From NCBI GenBank assembly GCA_000507305.1, contig DF241032.1, forward strand, positions 28,305 to 92,304: a stretch of 64,000 nt of DNA, read 5' to 3'. Source of the DNA: Breviolum minutum Mf 1.05b.01. Lineage: Eukaryota; Sar; Dinophyceae; Suessiales; Symbiodiniaceae. The notes under the pieces are model-generated. The model had not been told where the DNA came from and ran no database searches. It worked only from the letters and a program-made list of their open reading frames with translations. The stretch's first letter is position 1. Each line of letters begins with the position of its first letter. The position numbers and the translations under genes were made by a program. Shown here piece by piece: positions 54,951 to 64,000 of this stretch.

Positions 54951-55548
54951 CCAACCGCAAATAGTGGCAAAGAACGGTGAGGCAACAATCTCAGTAGTGG
55001 TCGCTGGTGCGAAAAAGTGATATCAATTGCGTGTAAATGATCCTCCAAGATATTTCATCAATTGTTCAATCTCAGTTGGCTTATTTGGACCAGTAGAACA
55101 AAAGGTGAGATTCCGAAAGCTGCCTCACCAAAATATCACGACATATCACGTGCTCTCAAGACGACACCTTTACAAGATCATGACAACATAGCTGCCTAAG
55201 TAGAAGTATGCAAGAATTGTGGGACTTCAGAGAAGCAAGACATGTAGAAACATGTGGAAGGCATTGGGAAACACTGTCTGCATGTCCACTTTGGGCATCT
55301 TAGGATCTCAAGGTTCTTATTCTTATTTCGCAAATTGTTTTTATGCTTGCAGATATGACCAACATTGGCAGCCACAGCCTGCTGGTGGCCTGCAAGCTTT
55401 TGCAGGATTGTTTCCTTGCATCCAAGGGTCTAACTGTTCCCCCTTCTCCTGGCAATTATCGATCCCTTTGGCCATAACAACGACGACTCTTTACGCTGAC
55501 AATCTTAAAAACAGCACATGATCAAAAGTTGCGGACCATTCACATACC

Positions 55549-55660
55549 TTGGGGGTATCCCCAAGCCCACTAACAGTGGAAAATGAAGATTTATAGGGGG
55601 CCCTTAGTGAAAACTGAACAGATTATTATTTCACTGTTAGTGGGTGGGGGATACCCCCAA
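55549..55660. mobile_element. Palindromic MITE, ends TTGGGGGTATCC
   Basis: TTGGGGGTATCCCCAAGCCCACTAACAGTG is mirrored by CACTGTTAGTGGGTGGGGGATACCCCCAA. This is a single family member in the window. Confidence 0.75.
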
Positions 55661-55719
55661 CACATACCCCATACCTTCATCATTATATTTTCACTGACGA
55701 AAATTTGTTGCAATGTTGA

Positions 55720-56235
55720 CATCCCGGCGCCTTGGCCAACCTCAGATGTTCAACGGTTTGACCAGCTGTGGAAGTCTAAAAACATCAAAACTGTGATGCA
55801 AATTGAAAACAAGATTGGTTGTCTAGTTGGTGGTTGAACCAACCCATTTGAAAAAATAATTATATATATAATATTATATATATATATATATATCATAGTC
55901 AAAAATGGGTTCATCTTCCCCAAGGTTCGGGGTGAAAATTAAAAATGTTGGAAACCAACACCTACGGACCGTAGTTGTAGACAAGTCGCTTGTTCAAGTC
56001 ACTCAAGGTTGTGACCTTCAAAACGTCCTGCAAGGTTTCATTCAACTTAGCTTTCTATCGTCAACCCTACATTACCCTGTCACTACAAAACGTTTTCAAA
56101 AAGAATGATGATCTGCAAATTCATATATTCATATCCCATGTTATCATCTTTGGCCGGTAGAAAACGTCCTGCAAGGAGTCGTTTAGTGTGATGCCAAGAC
56201 TGTCACAGAAACGTTGCAAGAGCTGGCCCTCAGTT
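55720..56235 (-). CDS. Ambiguous exons on both strands
   Basis: On the minus strand about 56235-56145 reads LLQRFCDSLGITLNDSLQDV, and about 56050-55970 reads KLNETLQDVLKVTTLSDLNK. The two share LNxxLQDV and the bases CTTGCAGGACGTTTT, so an internal duplication is likely. On the plus strand 55720-55822 reads PTSDVQRFDQLWKSKNIKTV and abuts an introner. The strand of the true gene cannot be decided here. Confidence 0.35.
55823..55965 (+). mobile_element. Introner-family copy enlarged by an AT-rich insert
   Basis: CTAGTTGGTGGTTGAACCAA ... GTTCGGGGTGAAAATTAAAAATGTTGGAAACCAACACCTAC. About 35 bp of TATATA sit in the middle, making it the longest copy. The right end is CTAC rather than CTAG. Confidence 0.7.
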
Positions 56236-56635
56236 GGTGGAGCTGATTGAAGACTGGCATGGATGCCATGGGCAGATCTCTCTCATGAAATGCCTGGTGA
56301 AGATACACCAGGCGGTAATACCCTGCTATGCTCTAACAAATGTCAGGCAGTCCAAGGATCTTTGTCCAATGCCCAAAGATATGATTTGGAAAGCCCATAC
56401 TGCCTCAGCATATCTCAGTTATCTCAGTTATCTCAGCGTCATGGTGGCAGTGCCATTGACATTGGCACCATGGAAATCGATGCCAGGACACCCCAAGACA
56501 GATCGAAGGGTTCTCTCATCCAACTTCTTCACATGCGAAGGCAACTTCTGATCCTTGGAACTTCACAACAAATCCTCCCATCGTCGTTGGTGCCCGCTTT
56601 TTTTGAGGGGAACAATTTTGGAAGATGATTCAATT

Positions 56636-56751
56636 ACATCTACCCCATAGGATGCATGGGACTGGTTTTGTTTACCTACATGAAAATCATACAAATCAAC
56701 TATAATGTAGGTTGATTTGTAGCAGTCAGATGGATCCTATGGGGTAGATGT
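56636..56751. mobile_element. Palindromic MITE, ends ACATCTACCCCATAGGAT
   Basis: ACATCTACCCCATAGGATG is mirrored by ATCCTATGGGGTAGATGT, with TTTACCTACAT and ATGTAGG inside, as in the families at 8027 and 17268. Confidence 0.75.
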
Positions 56752-56779
56752 TTGCTGATTTTTTTGGTTGGATCTAAGA

Positions 56780-57454
56780 GAGAAGCTGCATCTACGGCGA
56801 AGACGCCTTCACCATCTCTCATGAGCCTCATGAAATCGATAAACCTCAGCAAAATCCAACAAAATGGTGTGCACAAAAAATGGAAAAAGTCGGAGATCAA
56901 TTGAAAGCTATTCAAATCCATGACATATCTGACAACTACACACCGAGGACGAAAGGCACACATGACATAGTTTTACCATGGCAGTAATACTCAATAAGAA
57001 TTATCATAAAACTTCATCTCACTGTACATCTGATGCCAGATGAGTAGCTCCAAGAATTCCAAAGATCCTGAAGAATCCTTGTCCAGGCTGATCCAGGTTT
57101 GTTCAAAGGCCTTGAAATTTCAGGCTTTCAGGGACTGATTTGAATGCTAGCAGCTGACCAGTTGCATGACCCCACCTGCCAAGTAGAATTATGCCTTAGG
57201 AGGCGCGAATGGGTTTTCGGTTTTCCCACCGGTTCCAGCATTCAAACTCGAAACCCCAGACCGATGGTTTTCGGCAGTTTCTGCAGCCAAAATGCTGCAT
57301 AATGCTGAGACATTGGCGGACCTGGCGCCAATGACAGTCATGGTGGCAATGCTACAATGGAAGTTGTCTATACTCACAACGGAGCCTGCCTCTCCCATAT
57401 CCAGTTGGCCAGAGTTGTCTGCATCCAAATGCTCGAAGATTGCTCGGAAGTTCC
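56780..57454 (-). CDS. EF-hand protein, 3' exons
   Basis: Exon 57454-57390 codes FRAIFEHLDADNSGQLDMGE with loop DADNSGQLDMGE. Exon 57110-56991 codes AFEQTWISLDKDSSGSLEFL with loop DKDSSGSLEFLE and ends in TGA (39 codons plus stop). Phase is 0/0, but the loops are only 21 residues apart instead of about 36, so a short exon between 57111 and 57389 is probably missing (a candidate reads KLPKTIGLG). Near 56850-56780 a further segment reads FIDFMRLMRDGEGVFA, another EF-hand helix, perhaps of an alternative or neighbouring gene. Predicted calcium-binding regulator; partner unknown. Confidence 0.6.
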
Positions 57455-57612
57455 CTAGCAGTTGGATCTCATGATGAAAAAAAACACAAATTGCAACATA
57501 TACATCAAAGACCCTTACACAATTGAATCTATTAATTTGAAGTATTGGAGATTTTGTCTGCTTAGTCTCAAGACCCAAAAATCAGCAACTAAATTGTTTT
57601 CAACAAGCATTT

Positions 57613-57719
57613 CTAGTTGGTCGTTGAACCAACCCATCTGAAAAATGTGCTCGTCAAATTGGATCATTTCCCCAAAATAGCGATGAAAAGTAAAAAAAAT
57701 ATTTGAAACCACCACCTAG
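57613..57719 (+). mobile_element. Introner-family copy
   Basis: CTAGTTGGTCGTTGAACCAA ... GTCAAATTGGATCATTTCCCC ... GAAACCACCACCTAG. Ends are intact; flanking 4-mers do not match, so the target duplication has decayed or differs. Confidence 0.8.
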
Positions 57720-57757
57720 AAACATGTTCAATCATCAGAAGGCAGCTTTTGATCCTT

Positions 57758-57868
57758 TACACCCCCGAAGTTTAACATAACCTTTAAAAAAATGGTGGTT
57801 GGAAGACAAGCCTTTCCTATTGGGTTTCGGTGACTTTTCAGGGGCGAGCTGTTTCCACTTCGGGAAAG
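57758..57868. mobile_element. ACTCCCGAAATTTAACA-family MITE
   Basis: ACACCCCCGAAGTTTAACATAACC, with GTTGGAAGACAAGCCTTTCCTATTGGG inside and CAGGGGCGAGCTG at the right. It matches the copy at 27650-27756. Confidence 0.6.
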
Positions 57869-58362
57869 GTAAAATCTCCAGACATTTTTTCCGCAGCAAA
57901 AAAACACAAAAAAATTGTTCAACTCCAAGTTACCAAGCTCGGTTTCAGAAAAGCCCCGCGCTATGGCATACCTTGATTCGGTATGAAAAGTTCAAGGAAG
58001 GGAACTTTTGGAAAAAAGGAGTATGGCATGGCCAATCTAAAGGGCACCCTTTCTGAAAAGAAAAAAACTTCAGATGTAAATATCAAAAAAATATCAATAT
58101 GTATACTGTATATATATATATATGTAAATGTAATGAAGTTATAAATATGATATATAATATATGTATCATATCGAAGTTGGACTTCAAAAAAGGGAGCAAG
58201 CATGATTCATGATCATGACAAACCGAAACCGGTAAAAAGAAAAAGAAAACATGGTTTTTGAAACAGTCAAGGTCCAAGTAGCTCCACTTCTTTTTCATAG
58301 CCTTGGGTCGTCCGAAATGCTTTGGAGTTTTGAACAAAAACGAATCAACGTAGACTTACATA

Positions 58363-58454
58363 TAGTTGCAACCCCATCTGAAAAATATGAGTCAAATTGG
58401 AAATCTTCCCCAAATAGGGGTGAGATTTCCAAAATATTTGAAACCACGACCTAT
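58363..58454 (+). mobile_element. Introner-family copy, decayed
   Basis: TAGTTGCAACCCCATCTGAAAAATATGAG ... CTTCCCCAAATAGGGGTGAGA ... TTTGAAACCACGACCTA. The core is well kept but both ends are mutated. Confidence 0.6.
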
Positions 58455-58552
58455 AGAGACTTATACAAATGGATCCAAATTTTGTGTAGATCTTTGTCCT
58501 GCCTTCACACATGTGATGATTCGGTTTTTTAGTTGGTGTGTTTATTGGGATG

Positions 58553-60852
58553 TCATGTAAATTTCCCATAGGCGCTCTTGACATATTCCTGGCCGTGAAC
58601 CAAGGCACGTAGACTGGCAAATTTTTCATCGATGCGTTGAACAAGTTCCTTGAACTCTTCAAAGTCAATGACCTTCAACAAAACCCCGACTTGAATGACC
58701 ACAGGACCATGACATGACTGTCCGACTGTCCTAATATGAATACTATCAAGTCACGCGTTTTGATGGGAATCCTCCCCCTCCCCCAAAAAAAAACTTGACC
58801 GGATTTCAAGAGTCTAGGTATAAATGAAAAGCATAGTTTTTCAAGGTAAAGCCACATTGTTGCCATCTGCATCCACAGATTGAATCAGTTGTTGAACTTC
58901 TTCTTGCTCTTTACCTTTGCCATGACTTCAAACATGACAGTTGCAAAGCTTGCCGCATTGATCTACATTGACATCTTCACACCGCAATTACACATCATCT
59001 GATGCAAGTTCAAAAAGGAAGGCAGTCTTCAAAAAGTGGTGTCGGTTTTAGTCTTAAGATTTGCTGTGATCAGTCTATCAAAAAGGGAAATCTATCCAAG
59101 ATTCGTGTGCGTGGGCTGCATTGAGATTCCTCTCATGGAAGTTTTGATGGTTGTTGGTTTATGTTGGGTTTTGGTTGCTGCACTTGTGCCATTTTTAGGC
59201 AGTATTCCCATATTTCCCAGCTCCTCCAGCAGAGTATGCAGCTCTGGCATGTCCAACACGCCATTGCGATCCTTGTGGGTCCAGGCATCTGTTGTTCAGC
59301 TGGTATGTCGAATGTCATGTCCAACTATATGGCCAAACTAAGAGCAGTCATTTCACCATGACAAGTCGATACTAACTGTAAAATTCAATTGCATATCAAA
59401 TATCCATGTACTGTACCTACCTATCACAGGTAAAACATTGCATCAACGGGTAATCATGACGTCTTCATGCGATGGAATTCGCTGGATGTGCCCATCTTCC
59501 AGTACGTTCGGCCTTGTCCAAGCGGAGAAATCTTACTTGCAGCTCCTCCAATCGCTGCTCGTCATTGAATTGTCGCACTTTCCTCTCAGCGAGAGCGTGC
59601 CATTAAAGGCCGGAGGGGTGATATACACCCACTGTTTTGTACGCTAAAGGTGCTAAAGCTATAGACTAATCTTGGCTCAAATGGCCCCCTAATTTCTAGG
59701 TATGCCCTATTTTGTATGATACGAAAAAGATGGAAGCATGCCCAAATATCACCAAATATCCTCAGATACTCTGAGTACTCCTGTTCTCGAGTTGTAACTA
59801 TTCGTTGGGTGTCGTGTGCTGCTCGTATGCTGGTCGATGTCGATGTGCGCAAGAATTGCAATGGCACCTATGTCTGGGGTCTGGAGAAAAGTCACAAGCA
59901 TTGGGATTCTGCATTCATAATTTGAATCCAAGTTCTTTGTTCAATGGCGAATTGGTGTCTGGTGAAACTGAACTTTGCCTATTCTGAATCATCCATATAC
60001 CCGTCACATCTACCCATCCAAACCTCAAGAGGTTTATTCCCATCCAAACCTCAAGAATTCCAAGAACTCTTCGAAGTTCAATTCAGTGTGCATGTAGACG
60101 CTGTCATCTGAATCCTCTGGTACCAACAAATACTTTACGCACTCGCGTTGCCATCCTTGCCGTGGCATCAACCCAAGCTCGTAGAGCGAAAAAAAGGCAT
60201 CATGGGCCGTGATCACGCCAATGGACCCGGCATCACCCGAAAACTTCCGGAAGATTTCGTACATTTGCAAGATGTCATCCCTGCATTGTTCGAAAAGTTC
60301 AGGGCGGACCTTCATTTCGACCAGAATGTCGACCTCCTTTTCTCTCAATTGGCGATTGGTGTGCTCCCTACAAGTCATGACAGCCCTTTCAAAGGAATCA
60401 AAGTCAACGGATACTCCAAGTTCTGTATCAAAGCCTTGGGCTTGTAAAGCGTCAACCATCATAAATTGCTCCATTCGGAGGCATCTGGCGATCTCCAAAC
60501 ATTTGAAAACAGAGACAGCCCCGGTGCCCTCGCGATCAAAATTGCAAAAGTAGCGCATGACTTTGGTGCTTTGTAACTCTGTCAAACGTTGTCGGACTTT
60601 TGGCACTAAAATCCCTACAAAGGTCAGGAAATCAAAGGAAGCCTCGGCTAAGGGATTGTTATCTGCTCCAGTGTCAAAATCTTCACTGTCACTTCCCTCA
60701 GAAGAACTCGGTTCTGAATCTGAAGTTCGACTGCTTCTCCTTGAACTGCCTTCTGAAACTTGACTCCCTCTCTTTGACATTCTTTTGGGATTCTCCTTGG
60801 TGTCCTTGTCCTTGGGTTTCAGAGCTTGAAAAAGGCGTGGGAAAAACAACAT
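58553..60852 (-). CDS. Multi-EF-hand protein, five exons, 385 residues
   Basis: Exons are 60852-60050, 59582-59506, 59288-59190, 58914-58856 and 58672-58553. They total 1158 nt (386 codons) and every junction keeps phase. Exon 1 has a Ser/acidic tract (SEPSSSEGSDSEDFDTGADN), then degenerate EF-hands (NFDREGTGAVSV; FEEFLEFL). Exon 3 gives HKDRNGVLDMPE, an EF loop with His at position 1. Exons 4 and 5 join to DADGNNVIDFEE, a canonical calcium loop split by an intron after N-N. Intron 3 (59189-58915) has a GC donor; the others are GT-AG. The C-terminus is VHGQEYVKSAYGKF. It is probably a calcium sensor; the 5' ATG follows an in-frame TAG that could also be a splice acceptor, so the gene may extend upstream. 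Confidence 0.82.
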
Positions 60853-61049
60853 GGAGTCTTGCTATCGGATCATGCTAGCTGCATACACCAAGTTTCAACT
60901 CCAACTGCCTCAGATTGTCGTTTTTTGGATCCTTCGCAAGTGGAAAAGATCTGGACTAGCCCTGACTAGAAGGGAGTTGAAGTCGGTTGATCTTACAAAA
61001 TGCCACAGAATTCTCATGAATATTCTAGCTCTGGTGAGAGGAGCTTCTC

Positions 61050-61225
61050 TCCGCGCTAATCATCAACTTTTTCGACAGCTTGTCCTCTTTGCCTCTTCAC
61101 CACGCCGAGTTTGACTCGCGGCTCGGCCTGCATTCGGTTCCGCTGCTGGTTGAGAACCTGCACCAGGAAGGTTGCAGCCGAGATGTTGGAAGACATTAGG
61201 CACCAGTTTTCTGCAAAATATGTGA
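61050..61225 (-). CDS. Exon, unknown, between the EF-hand blocks
   Basis: After a TTTTGCAG acceptor the minus strand reads NWCLMSSNISAATFLVQVLN, then QQRNRMQAEPRVKLGVVKRQ. It may link the 62-63 kb exons to the 60.8 kb exon as one long gene. Confidence 0.4.
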
Positions 61226-61319
61226 GAATACACCACTTTTCAAACCAAATTTCCTACCTGTCTTCAACTGTGCCGCATTTCTTCCATAGACTGTAGCAAA
61301 AGCACTTGTTTTCGCTTAA

Positions 61320-62090
61320 ATCTAGCACAAAAAAAAAGTCAACTTGGCATCATGACAGTTGTATACAATCTTATATCATATATACAGACATAACTGGCAT
61401 AACCAACGAATCTTGTTGCTGGACTGCTGCCTCCTGGAGATTCAGAGAAGTTGTACCGCCAACGTGAAGACTTTGCATTTGGGAAGCCGTCACCACGGTG
61501 CGGCACACCTGAATAATCTCCTCGGTGTGTCCATGCGATGGGTTCATCAGCATCCGGTTTACATGTCTTGGTGGGCTATGTTTTACCTATGTCGCCACAC
61601 AACACTTTATATCTATATTTATATCTTGTAATATGCGTGTATATGTGTGTCATATGTGTGATTTGTTTGTTGTCTATCTATCAATCGTTTGTTTGGATTA
61701 TTATATGTGTTAGGATTTTGTTTCTTCATAACGTTAGGTGCATCATTTTTGGAACCAACATCTCCACGCCTCAAATTTGGCACCAAGCATCTCGTTTCTC
61801 AATAGCATTGGACCCAGAGAGGCCAAGTTCCTTGGAAAATTCATAATGCCTTAAGGATCATTGGACTTCCATTGGAGGGTCCAAGATCCTTAGGGTGAAT
61901 CATAAGATAACCAGAAGTTGAATCCTGTTGAATCCAATTTTTCATCCTGATAAAATCCAGAAAAATCGTGCAAAAGATGCCTGTTTTAAGTGTTAAAAAT
62001 CAATAAATTCCTGTTCCAACACCCATCCCAACCGTCCCATACATCAACGAAGCCAAGCCAAGAAATCCAAGAAACCCTTAAAGCTGGAAT
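61320..62090. other. No gene recognised
   Basis: Open frames are short. The stretch holds AT-rich, TATG-rich DNA at 61600-61720 and no recognised MITE. Confidence 0.35.
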
Positions 62091-62093
62091 CAC

Positions 62094-63466
62094 CTCTTCC
62101 CATTCCAGGAAGCCAGAAAGATCAGCATCATATTGAAAAAACGCCCGTTCTAATGCTTCCCGTTCTTTTTGTGGAAGTCGTTCATACTTCCTGAGGCTGA
62201 TAAGAACTTCGAAGAATTTGTCGAAATTGTCGAATTGTCAAGGTTTGGTATGTCATGGTTGGAGGATGTCTTTCTGAATGATGGAACCCAGACATGCATA
62301 GACATGCCAGGATGACCCCCCAAAAAAAACATGATGATGAAGGTGATGCTACCAAGGAATTATTAGACCTAAAAAAACGCAATACGAAGTGATGACTTCA
62401 TAGATCCCTCCGACTGTTTGCAAAGAAGGAACTTTTGTGCATAGTTTTCATTACGCTGCCTCAAAACACTTTCACGGATGCTGTGGACACGCTTGTGCAG
62501 AATGGCTTTCATTCTCTTCTTCATCTCCACCATGGCCACAAGATCGACCTTGAAAGCTAGGAAGCTTTACTTCCAACGAATAGAACGAGTCAGCTGAACA
62601 TTTGGGGTCAGCATCTTCCAGCACCTGAGGTTTCGACTGATCCAATTGATATTTCAGATGCCCGGCCGAGAGTCTCTCTCTCATTCTCTGGCTGTTCAGT
62701 GACGGCCCGCGATGCGTGGCCTTGAGGGCATGCTTCACTGAAACCAATTATATTTAAAAAACAAGTGCTGCAGTGCTGCATGGTAGCCTACTTTCGCATT
62801 TGGTAATAAACATGCCACCTTTCTGCTTTTGGAGAAGATCAAGACATCAACCAAAAAACATCTCAAGGTGTGAAGATCGGTCATTTTTTCAGGGGGTTGT
62901 TTTTCAGCCCAGATGCTGGAGCTTTTTCGAGTCTTTGCATCAATGGAGTTTTCTCGACTCGGCTCCTCTTCCACGTCGAAAGTCACCGATTCTCGTGAGG
63001 CCTCCTTTTTGAATCGACGCTGATCTTCCTGACGCATCGCCGATTGATGTGGTCGCCGAAGCAGGATGCCATGGACGGCCTTTTTGACCAGTCGCCGTTG
63101 GTTGGGTGCTCTAAGTCTAGGACCACCTGGCCGATCCCTCCATGTGACAGGTTCACCAGTTAGACTTTGCAACAACTGGCTCCAAGATTTCGATTCCGTG
63201 GCTTTCAACCCAGCCTTGCACTCAGTCAGCCACCGGTTGCTACTCCATACACTTCCGGTGCTGCCAAAGGTGGAAATGGATTGGTGGGCCGGAATCTTCA
63301 AGGATGCGGCTCGTTGAGCTTCCCCTTTTTCAGGCACAGGCTCACTTTCAGCGTTTTGAGTTGCTTCTGTGCGGCTCTCATCGTTGGAGGAAATCTTTTT
63401 CAACCGTAGCCCCTCCTTTTGACTTCGCCGGTTTGCCTCGGGAATTGCTATGTCTGGCAACGCCAT
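62094..63466 (-). CDS. Gene with basic N-terminal region and an EF-hand
   Basis: ATG 63466 (MALPDIAIPEANRRSQKEGL) follows an in-frame TGA. About 220 basic, Ser-rich residues follow (for example RRLVKKAVHGILLRRPHQSA). A second block from about 62738 reads KATHRGPSLNSQRMRERLSA, and ends SADSFYSLE. A 22-bp GT...AG gap (62549-62570) separates it from VDLVAMVEMKKRMKAILHKR, which runs to about 62390. An exon from about 62236 to 62094 reads EREALERAFFQYDADLSGFL with EF loop DADLSGFLEWEE, then GAG|GTGATT. These may be the 5' exons of the EF-hand gene ending at 58553. Function unknown. Confidence 0.55.
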
Positions 63467-63936
63467 GAGGAATGGCAAAATTCATGCCATGTATAGCTGC
63501 GACAGCGAAAAATAGGTGCATCTTGAGCCGCTTGTGGTGCCAAAAATGCAGCCCTACAAGATGGCATTCATTTTGCTAGAGTGCTACGTTACTTGGCTCC
63601 ATATCCAAGCTGTGAGATGATGAGATGTTTGATGCAAATATGTGATTCACATGAGGCAAAAACCTCCAGTTTTTCCATAACATGGCTGGAAATGGAAAGT
63701 CCCCCATTGAAAAATGGAGTGTTTGCATCTTCAAGTTTGGTCCATTTTCCAGCCAGCCATCTTTGTTTACTGGAGGAGGGTATCTCAACAACTCGGGCCC
63801 ACACTCCACCCGTGACTCGTGGGCACCTCAGCTGGACAGCCAGGAGTTTCCAGTGAACACCATTGAACACCATTTGAACACCATTTGGTCCATTTGCATA
63901 TATTTGCATATCATATACAGTACTTCATACAGTATC

Positions 63937-63957
63937 TCTCTCTCTCTCTCTCTCTCC
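63937..63957 (+). repeat. CT microsatellite
   Basis: About ten CT dinucleotides. A similar tract is at 22121-22138. Confidence 0.8.
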
Positions 63958-64000
63958 TCAGCGCCATCAGATGACCCTAACAGAGGCGGTGTTAGAATAT

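Noticed and set aside
60034..60050. Reading the 272-codon EF-hand ORF to its own stop
   Set aside because: Splicing at GAG|GTTTGG (60050) joins FLEFLRKVRQFN in phase and opens the remaining EF-hands, so the in-frame TAA is intronic.
1..64000. Bacterial-type reading of the longest ORFs as genes with operons and ribosome binding sites
   Set aside because: Domains are completed only by removing introns, AT-rich spacers and MITEs are frequent, and no Shine-Dalgarno pattern precedes the ORFs.
1..64000. Relict dinoflagellate spliced-leader sequence (…CCATTTTGGCTCAAG)
   Set aside because: I scanned both strands near gene starts and saw only partial GGCTCAAG matches (for example near 51153 and 52836), which are inside coding sequence or too short to count.

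Overview
The window looks like nuclear DNA of a dinoflagellate, most likely a Symbiodiniaceae-type alga. The grounds are indirect. Genes are broken into short exons. Several introns must use GC-AG or GA-AG borders to keep known domains in frame. Nearly all recognisable coding sequence lies on one strand (minus). Small inverted-repeat elements fill the introns, and CAT, CT, GT and AT microsatellites are common. No bacterial operon, ribosome binding site, CRISPR array, tRNA or rRNA was seen. Single N bases near 16735, 22863-22869 and 45833 suggest a draft assembly. Exon borders were placed by reading domain continuity, splice dinucleotides and codon phase by eye. No transcript or database was available.

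Layout, read on the minus strand from the right end. From 63.5 to 56.8 kb lies a cluster of EF-hand genes, one of which (60852-58553) can be joined over five exons with perfect phase. At 54.9-53.4 kb is the N-lobe of an eIF2alpha-kinase-like protein kinase. At 53.0-49.3 kb are two multi-exon genes of unknown function. At 48.3-46.2 kb is an intronless 697-residue protein joining a NADAR domain to an ADP-ribosylglycohydrolase (DraG/ARH) domain. At 45.3-44.8 kb is a membrane-anchored J-domain protein, flanked by inverted copies of a CAT/CCATCAT array. Fragmentary exons cover 43.8-40 kb. At 38.3-37.4 kb are exons for helices E, F and G of a type-1 (microbial) rhodopsin. Unknown genes lie at 36.6-34.5 kb, protein-kinase activation-segment exons at 32.5-31.2 kb, and a DUF2358 plus alpha/beta-hydrolase gene at 30.8-27.4 kb. 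RS-domain exons lie at 26.5-25.9 kb, and many short exons of unidentified genes at 25.3-14.4 kb. A voltage-gated, CNBD-containing channel occupies 13.9-10.2 kb, more unknown exons 9.1-5.8 kb, a JmjC/cupin_8 oxygenase 4.1-1.5 kb, and an unknown gene runs off the left end.

The most striking system is a family of about 100-120 bp elements with CTAG-tipped inverted ends. Two copies sit inside the channel gene, and each is exactly an intron: a 4-bp target duplication supplies the 5' splice site and the element's own CAG end supplies the 3' splice site. Removing them restores one continuous 1137-residue frame. They behave as introners (intron-generating transposons), and one makes a GA-AG intron because its target was GATA. 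At least seven other copies lie elsewhere in the window. Other palindromic MITE families, such as those starting ACCCTCCCTGAAAC, TACTGTTGATGG and GATGTTTCCAAAAATAG, lie mostly in introns. The neighbouring genes have no obvious shared pathway.
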